From the NCBI RefSeq assembly GCF_026339935.1, contig NZ_JAPEPX010000001.1, forward strand, positions 186,001-250,000: 64,000 nt of DNA. The letters are read 5' to 3'. Below are positions 33,844-41,930 of this stretch, in pieces. How positions within the stretch are numbered: the stretch's first letter is position 1; each line of letters opens with the position of its first letter. Made by a program: the position numbers and the translations under genes. Origin of the DNA: Streptomyces sp. NBC_01551. Lineage in GTDB: Bacteria > Actinomycetota > Actinomycetes > Streptomycetales > Streptomycetaceae. The notes under the pieces are model-generated. The model did not search any database. It worked only from the letters and a program-made list of their open reading frames with translations, and was not told the DNA's origin.

Positions 33844-33959
33844 GACGTGCTCCCAGAGGGGGTGAGCGAAGACACCGCCGGGGCGACTCGTGTAACTGCT
33901 TCGAGAATCACACAGCCGATGGGCTTGTCCTCGGCGGAAATGCATCGCTAGTGTCTTGA

Positions 33960-33978
33960 TTACACGTGTAACACGTTA
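33960..33978 (+). promoter_or_regulatory. LacI-type operator upstream of the alpha/beta hydrolase gene
   Basis: TTACACGTGTAA at 33960-33971 is a perfect 12-bp palindrome, overlapped by TAACACGTTA at 33969-33978. It is 80 nt before the hydrolase start. Related sites occur at the lacI-type gene and at the MFS gene. Confidence 0.5.
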
Positions 33979-34051
33979 AGACCCCCCGGGCGCCACGCGC
34001 AAGCATTTCGGACAAAGCGTTACGAAGCCCGGGGCCGGCAGAAGGGCCGCA

Positions 34052-35005
34052 ATGACGCAATCCCACCCGGCCGAGTTCGATCTGGCCGACATGACCTGGC
34101 CGCCCCCGCCCTACCAGCCCCCGGTGCCGCCCGTGACGGACGAGCACGGGGTGCGGCACTTCGACGGGGTCACGTACGCCACCACACCCGGCTACCGCCC
34201 CCGGCTCCTCGATGTCCGGCTCCCGGCCGGCGAGGGCCCCTTCCCGGTGGTCGTCTGGATCCACGGCGGCGGCTGGCTGGACGGCGACCGGCGCTACCCG
34301 CCGCCGACCGTGCCCGCCGCCCTGCTGCACGGCTCGGTCCTGGCCGCGGGTCTCGCGCTCGTCTCCATCGACTACCGGCACAGCCTCGAAGCCCCCTTCC
34401 CGGCGCAGCTGCACGACGTGAAGGCCGCGATCCGCTACGTCCGCCACTTCGCCGACGCCCTCGGCATCGACCCGGACCGGATGGCGGTCTGGGGCGAGTC
34501 GGCGGGCGGCCATCTGGCGGCGCTGGCCGGCCTCGTCGGCCCGCACAGCGCGGACGCCGAGGCGCTGGAGGGCGCGCACGGGGTGGGCGCCGGGGACACC
34601 GGGGTCCGGGCCGTCGTCGACTGGTACGGGGTCTCCGACCTCGTCGCCCTGGCCGGGCACCCCATGCCGGCGATGCCCTCGGGCGCCGACTTCCCCGACC
34701 CGTACGAGGCGCTGCTCGGCGGAACCGAGGCGGAGCGCCCGGCGCTGGCCCTGGCCGCCAGCCCGGTGACGTACGCGGCGGGCGCGACCCCGCCGCCGTT
34801 CCTGCTGGTCCACGGCACGCGGGACGGCCTGGTGCCGTTCAGTCAGAGCGAGGTGCTCGCCGAGGCCCTGACGGGCGCGGGCGGCAAGGTGACCCTGCGG
34901 CCCGTCGACGGCGCCGACCACATCTTCCTGGGCTCGCCCGACATCCCGGAGATCGTCGCCGAGAGCGTCGCGTTCCTGGCCGGGCACCTGGGCGCGGGGG
35001 CCTGA
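34052..35005 (+). CDS. Alpha/beta hydrolase (HSL-like esterase)
   Basis: A 317-residue esterase of the hormone-sensitive-lipase group. Oxyanion-hole motif VWIHGGGW near residue 70, nucleophile elbow GESAGG near residue 150, Asp in VHGTRDGLVPF near residue 255 and His in DGADHIFLG near residue 290. Cytoplasmic, as no signal peptide is present. It has a LacI-type palindrome in its promoter, which suggests control by the regulator at 35941. Confidence 0.9.
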   Translation: MTQSHPAEFDLADMTWPPPPYQPPVPPVTDEHGVRHFDGVTYATTPGYRPRLLDVRLPAGEGPFPVVVWIHGGGWLDGDRRYPPPTVPAALLHGSVLAAGLALVSIDYRHSLEAPFPAQLHDVKAAIRYVRHFADALGIDPDRMAVWGESAGGHLAALAGLVGPHSADAEALEGAHGVGAGDTGVRAVVDWYGVSDLVALAGHPMPAMPSGADFPDPYEALLGGTEAERPALALAASPVTYAAGATPPPFLLVHGTRDGLVPFSQSEVLAEALTGAGGKVTLRPVDGADHIFLGSPDIPEIVAESVAFLAGHLGAGA

Positions 35006-35165
35006 GCCCGGGAGCCCGCTCCCACTCTCCCCCTCCCCCGACCCCTTCCCCTTCTCCCGCTTCCGTCGCAGTCCTGTTCCGCCGCGGGGCCCGGTCCGGC
35101 CGGGCCCCGCGGGTACGTCGATCACCAAGGGCCGCGCCTACGTGCCGCGGTCGCGAGAGGCACTC

Positions 35166-35894
35166 ATGTCCCGGAATCCGGTCGCCCCGGTCCTGTCCCC
35201 CGTCACCGCGAGAGCGCCCGAGGCGGTGGTCGCCCGGCGCCCTCCCGGTGTCCTCGCGGCAGGACTCCTGCTGCTGGGCGGCGCCGCGCTGCCGGCCCTC
35301 GCCGTCCGGCCGGACCCGGCGAACCCGCCGTTCCAGGAGCTGGACGACCGCTGGCTGACCTGGATGGGCGGCCCGCACGACGGGCCGTACGCCGCGCTCG
35401 CCGCGGCCCTGAACTGGTTCGGCGGCCCGCTGGGGGTCGTCGTACCGCTGGGCCTGCTGTTCTTCCTGCTCTTGCGCAGGCGCTGGACCTCGGCCGGGTT
35501 CCTGCTCGGGGTCTACCTGGCCGGCAGTCTGCTCGTCGTCCAGGGGCTCAAGCACCTGGTGGACCGGCCGCGGCCGGCGAACCCGCTGGTCCGGGTCGAC
35601 CACGGCTCCTACCCGTCCGGCCACGCGGCCGGGGCGGCGCTGCTGGTCGTACTCGTCGGGGTGCTGCTGGTCCCGGCGGCGCGCCGGCGGGCCTGGTGGC
35701 TCGGGGGCGCGGTGTTCACGCTGGCCATGATGTGGAGCCGTACCTGGCTGCACGCGCACTGGCTCACCGACACGGCGGCGGGCGCGGCCGCCGGCGCGGG
35801 CGCGGGCCTGCTGGCCTGGTGGCTCTTCGCCCCCGCCCTCACCCGGGAGTCCGGTCGCGACCGCCGGGGGGCGGCCGCGACCGCGGTTCCGTAG
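35166..35894 (+). CDS. PAP2-family phosphatase, intact active site
   Basis: A 242-residue membrane phosphatase with about five or six helices. All three PAP2 motifs are intact: KHLVDRPRP, YPSGHAAG and SRTWLHAHWLTD, giving both catalytic histidines. Such enzymes dephosphorylate lipid phosphates such as undecaprenyl diphosphate or phosphatidate. ATG at 35166 follows GAGAGG; the GTG at 35142 has no ribosome site. A paralogue lies at 38728. Confidence 0.9.
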   Translation: MSRNPVAPVLSPVTARAPEAVVARRPPGVLAAGLLLLGGAALPALAVRPDPANPPFQELDDRWLTWMGGPHDGPYAALAAALNWFGGPLGVVVPLGLLFFLLLRRRWTSAGFLLGVYLAGSLLVVQGLKHLVDRPRPANPLVRVDHGSYPSGHAAGAALLVVLVGVLLVPAARRRAWWLGGAVFTLAMMWSRTWLHAHWLTDTAAGAAAGAGAGLLAWWLFAPALTRESGRDRRGAAATAVP

Positions 35895-35940
35895 CGGAGG
35901 GTGACGCGGACGCGGGGGGATTCGGGAAGGGGAAAGGGGC

Positions 35941-36948
35941 TCAGGACGTCTGGCGCGGGACCAGGACGGCCTCTATCGCCGGGAGCGGCGGGGTCGACCC
36001 GGTCTCCAGCAGTTCGTGCACGGCGTCCGCGACCCGCGCGGGCGAGGCCAGGTCCAGGCGGATCGTGGTGAGCGCGGGCTGCTGGAGACCCGAGAGGACG
36101 AGGTCGTCGGAGCCAACGATCGCGACCTCGTCCGGTACGGCGATCCCCTCGGCCTGGAGCGCGTGCAGGAGCAACGCGGCGTACTCGTCGTTGTAGGCGA
36201 AGACGGAGTCCAGCTCCAGGCCGGCCCAGCGCCGGGCGAGCGCGGTCGCGGACTCCCGGGTGTAGGCCAGCTCCACCGGTGTGACGGTGGCCATGTGACG
36301 GGCGGCGACCGACTCGGCTCCCGCGAGGCGCGGCCGGGCGAGGGTACCGAGGCCGCGCTCCTGGGGCATGACGACGCCGATCCGGGTCCGGCCGCGGGAG
36401 ATCAGGTGCTCGGCGGCGGCGGCGCCGATCCGGGCGTGGTCGAAGCCGATGGTGTGGACGCCGGGCACGGGGCGGGCGGCGAACGCCAGCAGTCCGCGCA
36501 CCCCGGCGCGGCGCAGCAACTCGGCCGCCTGCGCGGTGAGGCGGTCGCCGTCGAGGGCGATCACCGCCGCCGGGCGCAGTTCCGCCCAGGCCCGGGCGGC
36601 GTCCACGGGGTCGGCGAAGCGGCCCGCGTGCAGCACTGCCGTGTAGCCGTGGCGGTCGAGTTCGCTGTGCAGGTCGTCGACCCAGTCGCTGACGAGCCGG
36701 CCGATCGCGGAGATCGACGCGGGCATCAGGACGAGGTTGCTGCGGCCGGCGCGCAGGGAGCGGGCGGCGGCGTGCGGGACGTAGCCCAGCTGGCGGGCCG
36801 CGTCCAGGACACGGGCGCGGGTGGCCTCGCTGACCCGGTGGCCCTGCGTGTCGTTGAGGACGAAGGAGACGGTGGCGCGCGACACTCCGGCGAGGCGTGC
36901 CACGTCGGCGCTGGTGATCGACGCGGGGACGGGGGTTTCTTCGGCCAT
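35941..36948 (-). CDS. LacI-family transcriptional regulator
   Basis: A 335-residue repressor. HTH: ITSADVARLAGVSRATVSFVLND (residues 11-33), hinge helix ARSLRAGRSN, then a periplasmic-binding-like effector domain (TIGFDHARIGAAAAEHLISR, IVGSDDLVLSGLQQPALTTI). TTACACGAGTTA lies 55 nt upstream of its start, and close relatives of this sequence are at the promoters of the alpha/beta hydrolase (33960) and the MFS transporter (40207 and 40318), so these are its probable targets. The inducer is unknown. Confidence 0.93.
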   Translation of the reverse strand: MAEETPVPASITSADVARLAGVSRATVSFVLNDTQGHRVSEATRARVLDAARQLGYVPHAAARSLRAGRSNLVLMPASISAIGRLVSDWVDDLHSELDRHGYTAVLHAGRFADPVDAARAWAELRPAAVIALDGDRLTAQAAELLRRAGVRGLLAFAARPVPGVHTIGFDHARIGAAAAEHLISRGRTRIGVVMPQERGLGTLARPRLAGAESVAARHMATVTPVELAYTRESATALARRWAGLELDSVFAYNDEYAALLLHALQAEGIAVPDEVAIVGSDDLVLSGLQQPALTTIRLDLASPARVADAVHELLETGSTPPLPAIEAVLVPRQTS

Positions 36949-37002
36949 GACGTCCCTCGGCTGTGTGCGTACCTGCTGTTGCTACCACTCTCTCCTTCGA
37001 GG

Positions 37003-37014
37003 TTACACGAGTTA
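37003..37014 (-). promoter_or_regulatory. Candidate autoregulatory operator of the LacI-type gene
   Basis: TTACACGAGTTA differs at two positions from the palindrome TTACACGTGTAA at 33960 and lies 55 nt upstream of the regulator's start codon. Confidence 0.45.
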
Positions 37015-37023
37015 GACGGCGGG

Positions 37024-37056
37024 ATCGGGGGCGCGCGGCCGTGCGCGGCCCCCGAT
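37024..37056 (-). terminator. Terminator hairpin after carboxylesterase 1
   Basis: ATCGGGGGC (37024-37032) pairs with GCCCCCGAT (37048-37056); inside, GCGC pairs with GCGC around a 6-nt loop, with one bulged G. It begins 19 nt past the stop codon at 37076. Confidence 0.7.
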
Positions 37057-37075
37057 GCGGCCCGTCGGCCGTCTC

Positions 37076-38629
37076 CTACGCCGGGAGGGGGCCCGCCGCC
37101 TGCGCGTGCAGGCGGCGCGCGTCACCGGCGAGGTCGCCGAGGGCGGTCACCACCGAGTCGAAGCGCATCGTGGTGCGCGTGTCCGCGCCGTACGGGTCCC
37201 ACGTCGGCATCGCCGGGTGGTTGGGGTCACCGGTGCGGGCGAAGGCGATCCAGGCCTGGTGCATGGTGTGCGCGAGCCCGTCGCGGACCGCGGGGTCGAG
37301 CCCGGCCAGGAACGGCGCGTGCGCCCACTGGTCGAAGTTGGCGAACACGAAGGGGAGTTCCAGGCAGTGCGCGGCGCCGAGCCGGCCCTCGTACGCGGGC
37401 GTGGGGAGATCGAACTGGTAGGCCCAGACGGGACGCCCCGAGGCCGCCCTGGCCTCGGCCAGCCGCACGGCGGGCACCCGGAAGAGCTCGTCCGTGATCA
37501 GGTCCATCAGCACGTCGGCGGGGCGCGCCCCGGGCCGGGCCCGTTCGTACGCCGCGTACACCTCGGGCGCGGCCTCGGCGCCGAAGGTGTCGGCGATCCG
37601 GGCGATCACCCGGTCCTGGCCCGCGGCCGCGTACCCCGGGTCGAGGGCGAAGCCGAAGTTGGCCTCCTCGCGGGTCCAGCCGATCATCACGTCGATGCCG
37701 GTCGCGGCTCCGTGCAGCAGGGCCTCCACCGGGTGGCGCGTGAGGGTGACCCCGTCGATGACGGGCAGGAACGGGGTCGGCCAATAGCCCCAGCGCACGG
37801 TCCGGGCGAAGAGCCCGCCGGTCGCGCCGATCAGCGCGGGCCAGGGCAGCTCGCGCAGCTCCTCGACGGTCTTGACGCCGGCCAGCTCCAGATAGGCGGC
37901 GGTCCGCTCCAGGTAGGCGTCCGGGCCGGGGAGGTCGAGGCCGAAGGGCGGGCTCTGCAGGATCACGCGCCGGATCAGCCCCTGGGCCTCGGGGAGTCCG
38001 GCGAGGGCGGCGGTGGAGACCGCGCCGCCCGACTGCCCGGCGACGGTGATGTTCTGCGGGTCGCCGCCGAAGGAGGCGATGTGGGCGGCGATCCAGCGCA
38101 GGGCGGCGAGCTGGTCGCTGAGCCAGGGGTTCCCGGCGCCGTCGGGGTTGCCCTCCTCGGGGCCGGAGTAGAGGTAACCCAGCGGTCCGATGCGGTAGTT
38201 GATGCCGACCACGACGAGGTCGCCGTTCCGGGCGAAGGTCTCGCCGGAGTAGTTGGGCAGCGATCCGGAGCCCGAGACGAAGCCGCCTCCGTGGATCCAG
38301 ACGAGCACCGGGCGCCGGGCGCCGTCGGCCGCGGGGGTCCAGATGTTCAGGGTCAGGCTGTCCTCGTCGAAGGGCGGCGAGCCGTGGCCGCCGAGGACCG
38401 GGTCCCCGCCTTCCGTGTACGGCTGAGGCGCGCTGGGCCCGTCGGTGGTGGCGTCCCGGGTGCCGCTCCAGCCCGGGTGCGGTCGCGCGGGGCGCCAGCG
38501 CAGGTCGCCGACGGGGGGTGCGGCGTAGGGCACGGCCCGGAACACGGCCACCCCGCCTTCGATCGCGCCGCGGAGGCGTCCTGCGGGGAGGTCCACCAGC
38601 GTGTGGTCCCGGGCCGGGGTCAGAGCCAT
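37076..38629 (-). CDS. Type-B carboxylesterase (cytoplasmic)
   Basis: A 517-residue carboxylesterase. Motifs: YAAPPVGDLRWRPARP near the N-terminus, EDSLTLNIWTP, oxyanion hole WIHGGGF, nucleophile Ser in VAGQSGGAVS near residue 195, and the His region CLELPFVFANFD near residue 420. No signal peptide. Its promoter shares the CGCGATAT-N5-TTGACG arrangement with the salicylate operon, so it may release salicylate from an ester such as methyl salicylate; the shared element is visible, the substrate is inferred. Confidence 0.92.
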   Translation of the reverse strand: MALTPARDHTLVDLPAGRLRGAIEGGVAVFRAVPYAAPPVGDLRWRPARPHPGWSGTRDATTDGPSAPQPYTEGGDPVLGGHGSPPFDEDSLTLNIWTPAADGARRPVLVWIHGGGFVSGSGSLPNYSGETFARNGDLVVVGINYRIGPLGYLYSGPEEGNPDGAGNPWLSDQLAALRWIAAHIASFGGDPQNITVAGQSGGAVSTAALAGLPEAQGLIRRVILQSPPFGLDLPGPDAYLERTAAYLELAGVKTVEELRELPWPALIGATGGLFARTVRWGYWPTPFLPVIDGVTLTRHPVEALLHGAATGIDVMIGWTREEANFGFALDPGYAAAGQDRVIARIADTFGAEAAPEVYAAYERARPGARPADVLMDLITDELFRVPAVRLAEARAASGRPVWAYQFDLPTPAYEGRLGAAHCLELPFVFANFDQWAHAPFLAGLDPAVRDGLAHTMHQAWIAFARTGDPNHPAMPTWDPYGADTRTTMRFDSVVTALGDLAGDARRLHAQAAGPLPA

Positions 38630-38679
38630 GAGCCAAATCCTTCCTGGTCCGCACGCCGAGCACGCGCCGACCCGTCGAG

Positions 38680-38721
38680 GGTATTGCGGAAATTCATCGA
38701 CCGTCAATGATTCGCGATATC
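38680..38721 (-). promoter_or_regulatory. Promoter and PaaX-like operator of carboxylesterase 1
   Basis: Minus strand: ATATCGCG (38713-38720), 5 nt, TTGACG (38702-38707), 16 nt, AATACC (38680-38685). Read on the plus strand, TGATTCGCGAT at 38708-38718 matches the core of the E. coli PaaX operator consensus (TGATTCGYGWT) at all 11 positions. Confidence 0.6.
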
Positions 38722-38727
38722 GACTCT

Positions 38728-39462
38728 TCAGAGCCAGAGGCTGTTGGACGCCACCCGCTCCGCCTCCGTCTCCAGCAGGGGCGCGAACGCCCGCCACAGC
38801 ACCAGGCCGGCTCCGGCCCCGGCGAGCGCGCCGGCCAGCGTGTCGGTGAACCACTGGGCGTGCAGCCAGGTGCGGCTCCACATCATGGCGCCGACGTACA
38901 CGGCCGCGAACAGCCACCACCAGCGTCGCGCACGCGGCGGGAACAGCACCACCGCGGCCACGACCATCAAGGTCACGGCGCTGAAGACCTGGCCGGAGGG
39001 GTACGAGCCGTCGTTGACGAGGACCCAGGTGTGCGGCGGGCGCGGGCGGTCGACGAGCTGCTTGAGGGGCATCACGACGAACATGCTGGTGAGGACGGCG
39101 GCGACGAACACGTAGAGCGCGGAGCGCCAGCGGCCGTAGACGCAGAGGCAGCCGATCAGCATCAGCGGCAGCACCAGGCCGAGGGGGCCGCCGAGCCGGT
39201 CGAGGACGGTGGCGAAGCCGGTGGCCGCGTCGGCGGGCGAGCCGTCCATGGAGGCGGCCCAGCGGTCGTCGAACCCCTGGAAGAAGGGGCGGTCGACGAT
39301 GCGCAGCAGCAGCCCGATCAGCAGCGCCGCGACGAGCAGCCCGACCCCGGAGGCGAGCGCGTGACGCGGGGGCGCGGCCGGGAGCGGGGCGCGGGGTGCG
39401 CGCGGAGGGCGCGGGGGACGCGGGGGACGCGGGGTCGGAGCGGCGTCAGGGGAAAGCGGCAT
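38728..39462 (-). CDS. PAP2-family membrane protein lacking both catalytic histidines
   Basis: A 244-residue membrane protein, paralogous to the PAP2 phosphatase at 35166. KQLVDRPRP is kept, but PSGH reads PSGQ and the last motif reads SRTWLHAQWFTD instead of SRTWLHAHWLTD. Both changes are His to Gln (CAG codons), so hydrolysis by the usual mechanism should be lost. It may bind a phospholipid, act as a transporter-like or regulatory protein, or be inactive. ATG at 39462 is chosen because the family-like sequence begins shortly after it; the N-terminal 35 residues are Pro/Arg-rich. Confidence 0.85.
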   Translation of the reverse strand: MPLSPDAAPTPRPPRPPRPPRAPRAPLPAAPPRHALASGVGLLVAALLIGLLLRIVDRPFFQGFDDRWAASMDGSPADAATGFATVLDRLGGPLGLVLPLMLIGCLCVYGRWRSALYVFVAAVLTSMFVVMPLKQLVDRPRPPHTWVLVNDGSYPSGQVFSAVTLMVVAAVVLFPPRARRWWWLFAAVYVGAMMWSRTWLHAQWFTDTLAGALAGAGAGLVLWRAFAPLLETEAERVASNSLWL

Positions 39463-39595
39463 GTCGGACCTTTCAGGGTCGCCACCCGAGGCGAAACGAT
39501 GCGCTGCGACGGGCGGGCGGGGGTATGCGGAACTGGGGTACCGACCCCGGGAAACCCGGAGCGGGGGCGGAGCGGAGCGACGCCGGAGCCGGGAA

Positions 39596-39970
39596 CCCGG
39601 AACGGGCGACCCGGAACGGGCGACCCGGAACAGGGGCCCGGAACAGGGGCCCGGAACAGGCCCCTTGGGGCAGACGGCCCGAGGCACACAGCCCGACGCA
39701 GGGCCGGAAACAGAACCCCGAGCCGAGGCTTGAGCGGGTGGCCGAGAGCCGGGCGGAAACGGAGACGCGAGAGCGGGAACTCGGGAGCGGATCGCGGAAG
39801 CGGGGACGCGGAAGCGGGGACGCGGAAGCGTGGAGTTGGCCCCAGCGGGACAGGTGCGAGCGGGAACGGCCGGCGGCCCGGGGTCGCGTGGGGGCGGCCG
39901 GGACGGGGCGCGTGGGGGGCGGCCGGGGCGGTGGGGCGTGGGGGCGGCCGGGACGGGGGCGCGTGGGGGT
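39596..39970. repeat. Three blocks of short G/C-rich tandem repeats in a long intergenic region
   Basis: 39596-39664: two copies of a 14-nt unit (CCCGGAACGGGCGA), then about three copies of CCCGGAACAGGGG. 39794-39833: nearly three copies of GCGGAAGCGGGGAC. 39886-39970: about 3.5 imperfect copies of a 23-28-nt unit built on CGTGGGGGCGGCCGGGACGG. The whole interval 39463-40506 holds no convincing gene apart from operators near its right end. Confidence 0.8.
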
Positions 39971-40206
39971 GATGCGGCTGCCGGGTTGGGTGGCCGCGAC
40001 CCCGCGGGGTGGGCCGGCGGATCGCGCACGGTGGTGCGGTCGCCGCCGCGGCTCGGTGGCCGCGAGGGGGTGCCGGGGGTGGACCGCGGGGCCGGGGACG
40101 GAGCCGTCGCGGTGCGGCACGGAGTATTGCGGATGCGTGACCACCGCCACAAGGGCAAGAGGGTTTCGAGACACGATCGGCCTGGTCAGCACCACCCACA
40201 GGCTGG

Positions 40207-40329
40207 TTACACGTGCTCCACCGGCGAATCCCCTCTCGGTCACGATCTGCGCAACGACGCGCCGCAGGCTCTAGCGGGGCCCGGAAATGGGTGCTACACA
40301 GTGTCCAAGCGCTCCGGTGACACGTGTAA
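40207..40329 (+). promoter_or_regulatory. Two LacI-type half-palindromic operators upstream of the MFS gene
   Basis: TTACACGTGCTC at 40207-40218 and TGACACGTGTAA at 40318-40329, centres 111 bp apart, each share at least eight or nine positions with TTACACGTGTAA at 33960. A weaker ACACAGTGT lies between them. The MFS start codon is at 40507. Confidence 0.45.
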
Positions 40330-40506
40330 CAACATCACGTGAATCCCAGCCGGCCGCGACGGCTTCCGGTGACTCCACCGCCCCCGCGACCGCTCGCGCG
40401 GCGGAGCGTCTCCCTCACCCCCGTACCGCCCACCCGCGGACCGGAACCGGCGCACCACAGCCACCGCACCACGCCACCTCCCCGCTCCGTCCCCCGAGGA
40501 GTCGTC

Positions 40507-41787
40507 ATGGCCACGAACGAGCTCACCGATCCGATCGAGCAGCCGCCCGCCGGCAGCACGACCGCCACCACCTCCGCACCGGAACATGCGGCTCCGCGCC
40601 AGCGCGGCCTCATGCTGCTCCTCCTGATCGCGAACTCCGCCATGATGGCGGTCTACATGGGCGTCGGCTCCGTCCTCCTGCCCACGCAGGTCGCCGCGAT
40701 CGCGCCCGACGACAAGGTCGCCGTCCTCGGCCTGATCGGCGGCATCAGCGCCATCTTCGCGACCGCCTTCAACCCGATCGCCGGCGCCCTCTCCGACCGC
40801 AGCGGCCGCCGCAACCCCTGGATCCTCGGCGGCGCCCTCGCCTCGCTGCTCGGCCTGGCCTTCCTCGGCAGCGTCTCCACCGCCCTGCTCGTCGGCATCG
40901 GCTGGTGCCTCGTCCAGGCGACGATGAACACCTACCAGGCGGCGGTCACCGCGATCGTGCCCGACCGCATCCCCGCCACCCGCCGCGGCACCGCGTCCGC
41001 GCTGGTGGGGCTGGGCCTGCCGATCGGCGGCACGGTCGGCGTCCTGATCGCCTCCCAGACCGCGGCGCACGTGCGCACCGGATACCTGGTCTTCGGCGCC
41101 ATCGTCGCCGGGGCCGCCCTGCTGCTCTCCGTCTTCTGCCGCGACACGCCCCGCACCGAGCCCGCGCCGAAAGCCGTCAAGGGCTCCCAAATCGCGGCGT
41201 TCCTCTCCTCGTTGGCCAACCACGACTTCCGCTGGGCCTTCATCGGCCGCGCCCTGATGGTGCTGGGCTACTTCTCCGTCGTCGGCTACCAGCTGTACAT
41301 CCTGGACGACCACATCGCGCTGCCCGCCGGACTGACCCCGCCCGAGGCGATCGCGGTCCTGACCCCGGTGTCGATGGTCGCGGTGGCGCTGTCGACCGTC
41401 GTCGGCGGCCTGCTGTCCGACCGCTGGAACCGCCGCAAGGTGTTCGTCGGCGTATCGGCCGCCCTCGCCGGGATCGTCATGGTGGTCCCCGTCATCAGCC
41501 CGACCTGGACCGGCATGCTCGTCTTCAGCGCGCTCAACGGACTCGCCTTCGGCTGCTTCATGGCCGTCGACACCGCGCTCGTGACGCTGGTCCTCCCCCG
41601 GGCCGAGGACGCCGCCCGCGACATGGGCGTACTCAACGTCGCGAACGCCGGGCCGCAGATCGTCGCCCCGTTCGTCGCCTCCGCCATCGTCACCGCCCTG
41701 GGCGGGTACACCCCGCTGTTCCTGGCCGGCGGCGCCCTGTCGCTGATCGGCGCGCTCGCCATCCTCCCGATCCGCAGCGTGCGCTGA
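40507..41787 (+). CDS. MFS transporter
   Basis: A 426-residue, 12-helix major facilitator. Motif A copies: GALSDRSGRRNPWILGG after helix 2 and GGLLSDRWNRRKVFVG in the second half. The N-terminal 35 residues are cytoplasmic and low in complexity. ATG at 40507 follows GAGGAG; the open frame upstream to 40339 is Arg/Pro-rich and lacks a ribosome site. The probable LacI control and the downstream secreted nucleotidase and esterase suggest uptake or export of a product of extracellular hydrolysis; the substrate is unknown. Confidence 0.9.
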   Translation: MATNELTDPIEQPPAGSTTATTSAPEHAAPRQRGLMLLLLIANSAMMAVYMGVGSVLLPTQVAAIAPDDKVAVLGLIGGISAIFATAFNPIAGALSDRSGRRNPWILGGALASLLGLAFLGSVSTALLVGIGWCLVQATMNTYQAAVTAIVPDRIPATRRGTASALVGLGLPIGGTVGVLIASQTAAHVRTGYLVFGAIVAGAALLLSVFCRDTPRTEPAPKAVKGSQIAAFLSSLANHDFRWAFIGRALMVLGYFSVVGYQLYILDDHIALPAGLTPPEAIAVLTPVSMVAVALSTVVGGLLSDRWNRRKVFVGVSAALAGIVMVVPVISPTWTGMLVFSALNGLAFGCFMAVDTALVTLVLPRAEDAARDMGVLNVANAGPQIVAPFVASAIVTALGGYTPLFLAGGALSLIGALAILPIRSVR

Positions 41788-41792
41788 TCCCC

Positions 41793-41825
41793 GCCGGGCC
41801 GCCTCCCACGCCGACGCGGCCCGGC
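41793..41825 (+). terminator. Terminator hairpin after the MFS gene
   Basis: GCCGGGCCGC (41793-41802) pairs perfectly over 10 bp with GCGGCCCGGC (41816-41825), loop 13 nt, starting 6 nt after the stop codon. Confidence 0.7.
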
Positions 41826-41930
41826 CCGTGCTCCGGCGGGCGCATGCCGAGGGTCACGCGCCCGCCGGTCCCGTACCGAAACCCCCACCGCACCCTCGTT
41901 CCCCCTCCCTCCCCTTCCAAGGAGCCTTCT

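Noticed and set aside
39596..39970. CRISPR array
   Set aside because: The units are 13-28 nt, contiguous and without spacers, and no cas genes occur in the window.
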